Shown here in pieces: positions 36,629 to 37,882 of a stretch of 37,882 bases of DNA (its first letter is position 1; each line of letters begins with the position of its first letter). Under the pieces are notes generated by a model. That model was not told the DNA's origin. It was given only the letters and a program-made list of their open reading frames with translations, and made no database searches. This stretch comes from Marinobacter goseongensis. GTDB lineage: Bacteria; Pseudomonadota; Gammaproteobacteria; Pseudomonadales; Oleiphilaceae. The position numbers were made by a program, and so were the translations under genes. The stretch is taken from contig NZ_JAKZAI010000022.1 of assembly GCF_023156235.1 (NCBI RefSeq), positions 1 through 37,882 of the forward strand. Reading direction: 5' to 3'.

Positions 36629-37588
36629 ATGCTGCGGCGTATGAACCAGCAACCGCCGCTCACTGATACGAATTCAGCCCGGATCCCGTTCCGCGTGCCT
36701 GCCGTGCGCCACCTGGCGTGGATGTGCCGTGTTCCCCAGCTTATCAGCTCTCCCATAAAATTTGATCCGGGAAATTACCTGCCGGCGGACGCCGAGGCCA
36801 CGCTGCGGGCATGGGATGCCGAACCCGATCACGGCCCCGCCATACTCACCGAACTGCCGGCAAAACGTCTGGGGCTGTATTTCGAGCGCCTGTACGCTTG
36901 CCTGATGGAAGACGTGCTCGGCTGGGAGATTCTCCTTCAGAATCAGCCGATCCGAGGAGAGGGCCGGACTCTGGGGGAGCTGGATTTTATCGTGCGCAAT
37001 CCTGCGGACGGCCTCATTGAACACCATGAAATCGCCGTGAAGTTCTATCTGGGCTATCCCCGGGCCAACCGGGACGGCCCGCTCTGGTATGGCCCCAACG
37101 CCCGGGATCGCCTCGATCTGAAATCCGGGAAAATGACGGATCGTCAAAGCCAGCTCACGGAACGACCAGAAACCCGAGATCTGCTCGCATCCCTCGGTAT
37201 CAACGCACCCATTCGGCCACGACTCTTCATGCCCGGCTACCTGTTCTATCCCTGGGGAACCCAACTGAGTTCACCAACCGGCCCTGCGGCCAATCACCTA
37301 CGGGGAAGCTGGCTCTTCATCGATGAGCTGGAGCAGCCGGGCCTGGCTGCACGGCACAACACCCGGCACTGGGTGCCTCTGGTCAAGCCCCACTGGCTGG
37401 GCCCCTGGCATCAGGACCATGTCCCTGCCCGGCAGCCCACCGAAGACGCGCTGGAGATGGTGCGCTCCAAAGGCATTCCCAGGTTGTTTGCGATCATGGA
37501 GCCGGACGAGGCGGTGGGTATCTGGCGGGAAGCCAGCCGAGTCTTCGTCATGCCAGGCGCATGGCCGGGGGAATCAAACCATGGATGA
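36629..37588 (+). CDS. DUF1853 family protein
   Basis: Protein of 319 residues recognised by RLGLYFERLYACLMEDVLGWEILL, GRTLGELDFIVRNPADG and HHEIAVKFYLGY, the conserved blocks of DUF1853. The pattern of ELDF followed by an acidic-to-Lys strand (HHEIAVKF) resembles a PD-(D/E)XK nuclease-like core, but the spacing is not standard and this is tentative. A large C-terminal part (200-319) has no motif I know. The start is uncertain: ATG at 36629 or 36641, neither with a good ribosome site. It diverges from gloA and overlaps the next gene by 8 bp. Confidence 0.85.
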   Translation: MLRRMNQQPPLTDTNSARIPFRVPAVRHLAWMCRVPQLISSPIKFDPGNYLPADAEATLRAWDAEPDHGPAILTELPAKRLGLYFERLYACLMEDVLGWEILLQNQPIRGEGRTLGELDFIVRNPADGLIEHHEIAVKFYLGYPRANRDGPLWYGPNARDRLDLKSGKMTDRQSQLTERPETRDLLASLGINAPIRPRLFMPGYLFYPWGTQLSSPTGPAANHLRGSWLFIDELEQPGLAARHNTRHWVPLVKPHWLGPWHQDHVPARQPTEDALEMVRSKGIPRLFAIMEPDEAVGIWREASRVFVMPGAWPGESNHG

Positions 37589-37856
37589 TCAAAGCCAGTT
37601 CCGGCTGCTTTCAGAACGACGCTTTCTGCCGTTCTTTCTGACCCAGTTTTCAGGTGCATTCAACGACAACCTGTTCCGCAACAGCCTGCTGCTGTTAATC
37701 ACCTACACCGCAGGCGGTCTGTTGGGGCTGCCGATTGATGTGGCGGTCAATGTTGCCGCCTTCCTGTTCATCCTGCCGTTTTTTCTGTTCTCCGGCATTG
37801 CCGGCCTGACCTGCCCCCAATCACCGAACCACTCACTGCTTAGTAATGTCGGTTAA
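37581..37856 (+). pseudogene. LplT-like MFS transporter, interrupted after the first helices
   Basis: The start MDDQSQFRLLSERRFLPFFLTQ and FSGAFNDNLFRNSLLLLI are characteristic of the MFS transporters related to LplT and Aas (lysophospholipid transport). The second helix VAAFLFILPFFLFSGIAG is present, but the frame then reads LTCPQSPNHSLLSNVG and stops at 37856. Family members continue with a QLADRxxK-type loop and about 300 more residues. The break lies near 37804-37807. GGGGGAA precedes the ATG at 37581. The rest of the gene is not in the window. An insertion is the likely cause; an assembly junction cannot be excluded. Confidence 0.7.
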
Positions 37857-37882
37857 TTTCGACCCTTTTCCCGTAGTCCGAT
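37804..37882. mobile_element. Possible left end of an insertion sequence (window edge)
   Basis: From about 37807 the DNA no longer codes for the transporter. It begins TGACCTGCCCCC, which is like the TG-starting, C-rich ends of some IS3-family elements. No transposase can be seen in the remaining 75 bases, so the family is a guess and the boundary is approximate. Confidence 0.35.

Overview
This window looks like chromosomal DNA of a gammaproteobacterium. The gene order (rpsB-tsf-pyrH-frr-uppS-cdsA-dxr-rseP-bamA-skp-lpxD-fabZ-lpxA-lpxB-rnhB on one strand, map-glnD-dapC-yffB-dapD-dapE diverging from it) is the arrangement known from Pseudomonas and its marine relatives. I lean towards a Marinobacter-like organism from the overall gene content, but that is an impression and not a measured result.

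Layout. (1) 1-3780: a copper-handling module, with a multicopper oxidase (cut by the window start) and a CopI-like cupredoxin diverging from an OmpR-type response regulator and its histidine kinase. The shared intergenic region carries two oppositely oriented direct-repeat boxes. (2) 3804-5545: an SOS-controlled umuDC operon with a clear LexA box. (3) 5674-6393: a tiny membrane protein and a YcfP-type esterase. (4) 6551-9326: a mobile-element control module, xis-int-HD/OB nuclease-like gene, with a divergently transcribed HTH repressor and palindromic operators, lying beside an initiator tRNA-fMet gene (9520-9596). By eye, 1-9500 is less GC-rich than the rest, so part of it may be an acquired island attached at the tRNA. 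(5) 9667-24331: a 15-gene translation, isoprenoid, outer-membrane assembly and lipid A cluster, all on the minus strand and closely spaced. (6) 24583-31733: methionine aminopeptidase, the PII uridylyltransferase GlnD and the succinylase branch of lysine/diaminopimelate synthesis. (7) 31756-34557: slyX, a membrane-anchored cold-shock-domain protein, a protein of unknown function, and a ClpV/ClpB-like protein that stops where the second AAA+ ring should begin. (8) 34610-37588: a ManC/AlgA-type GDP-mannose enzyme, glyoxalase I and a DUF1853 protein. (9) 37581-37882: an LplT-like MFS transporter gene that leaves its family pattern after about 75 codons, probably at an inserted element.

The best candidate for something undescribed is the pair at 32802-34557: a D2-less Clp-type ATPase with a degraded Walker B, overlapping a small orphan protein and lying just downstream of manC. 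Other points of interest are the two divergent response-regulator boxes, the xis-int-HD cassette, the membrane-tethered cold-shock protein, the nested hairpin between tsf and pyrH, and the interrupted transporter at the right edge. No intergenic stretch exceeds 300 bases, and I saw no CRISPR array or rRNA.
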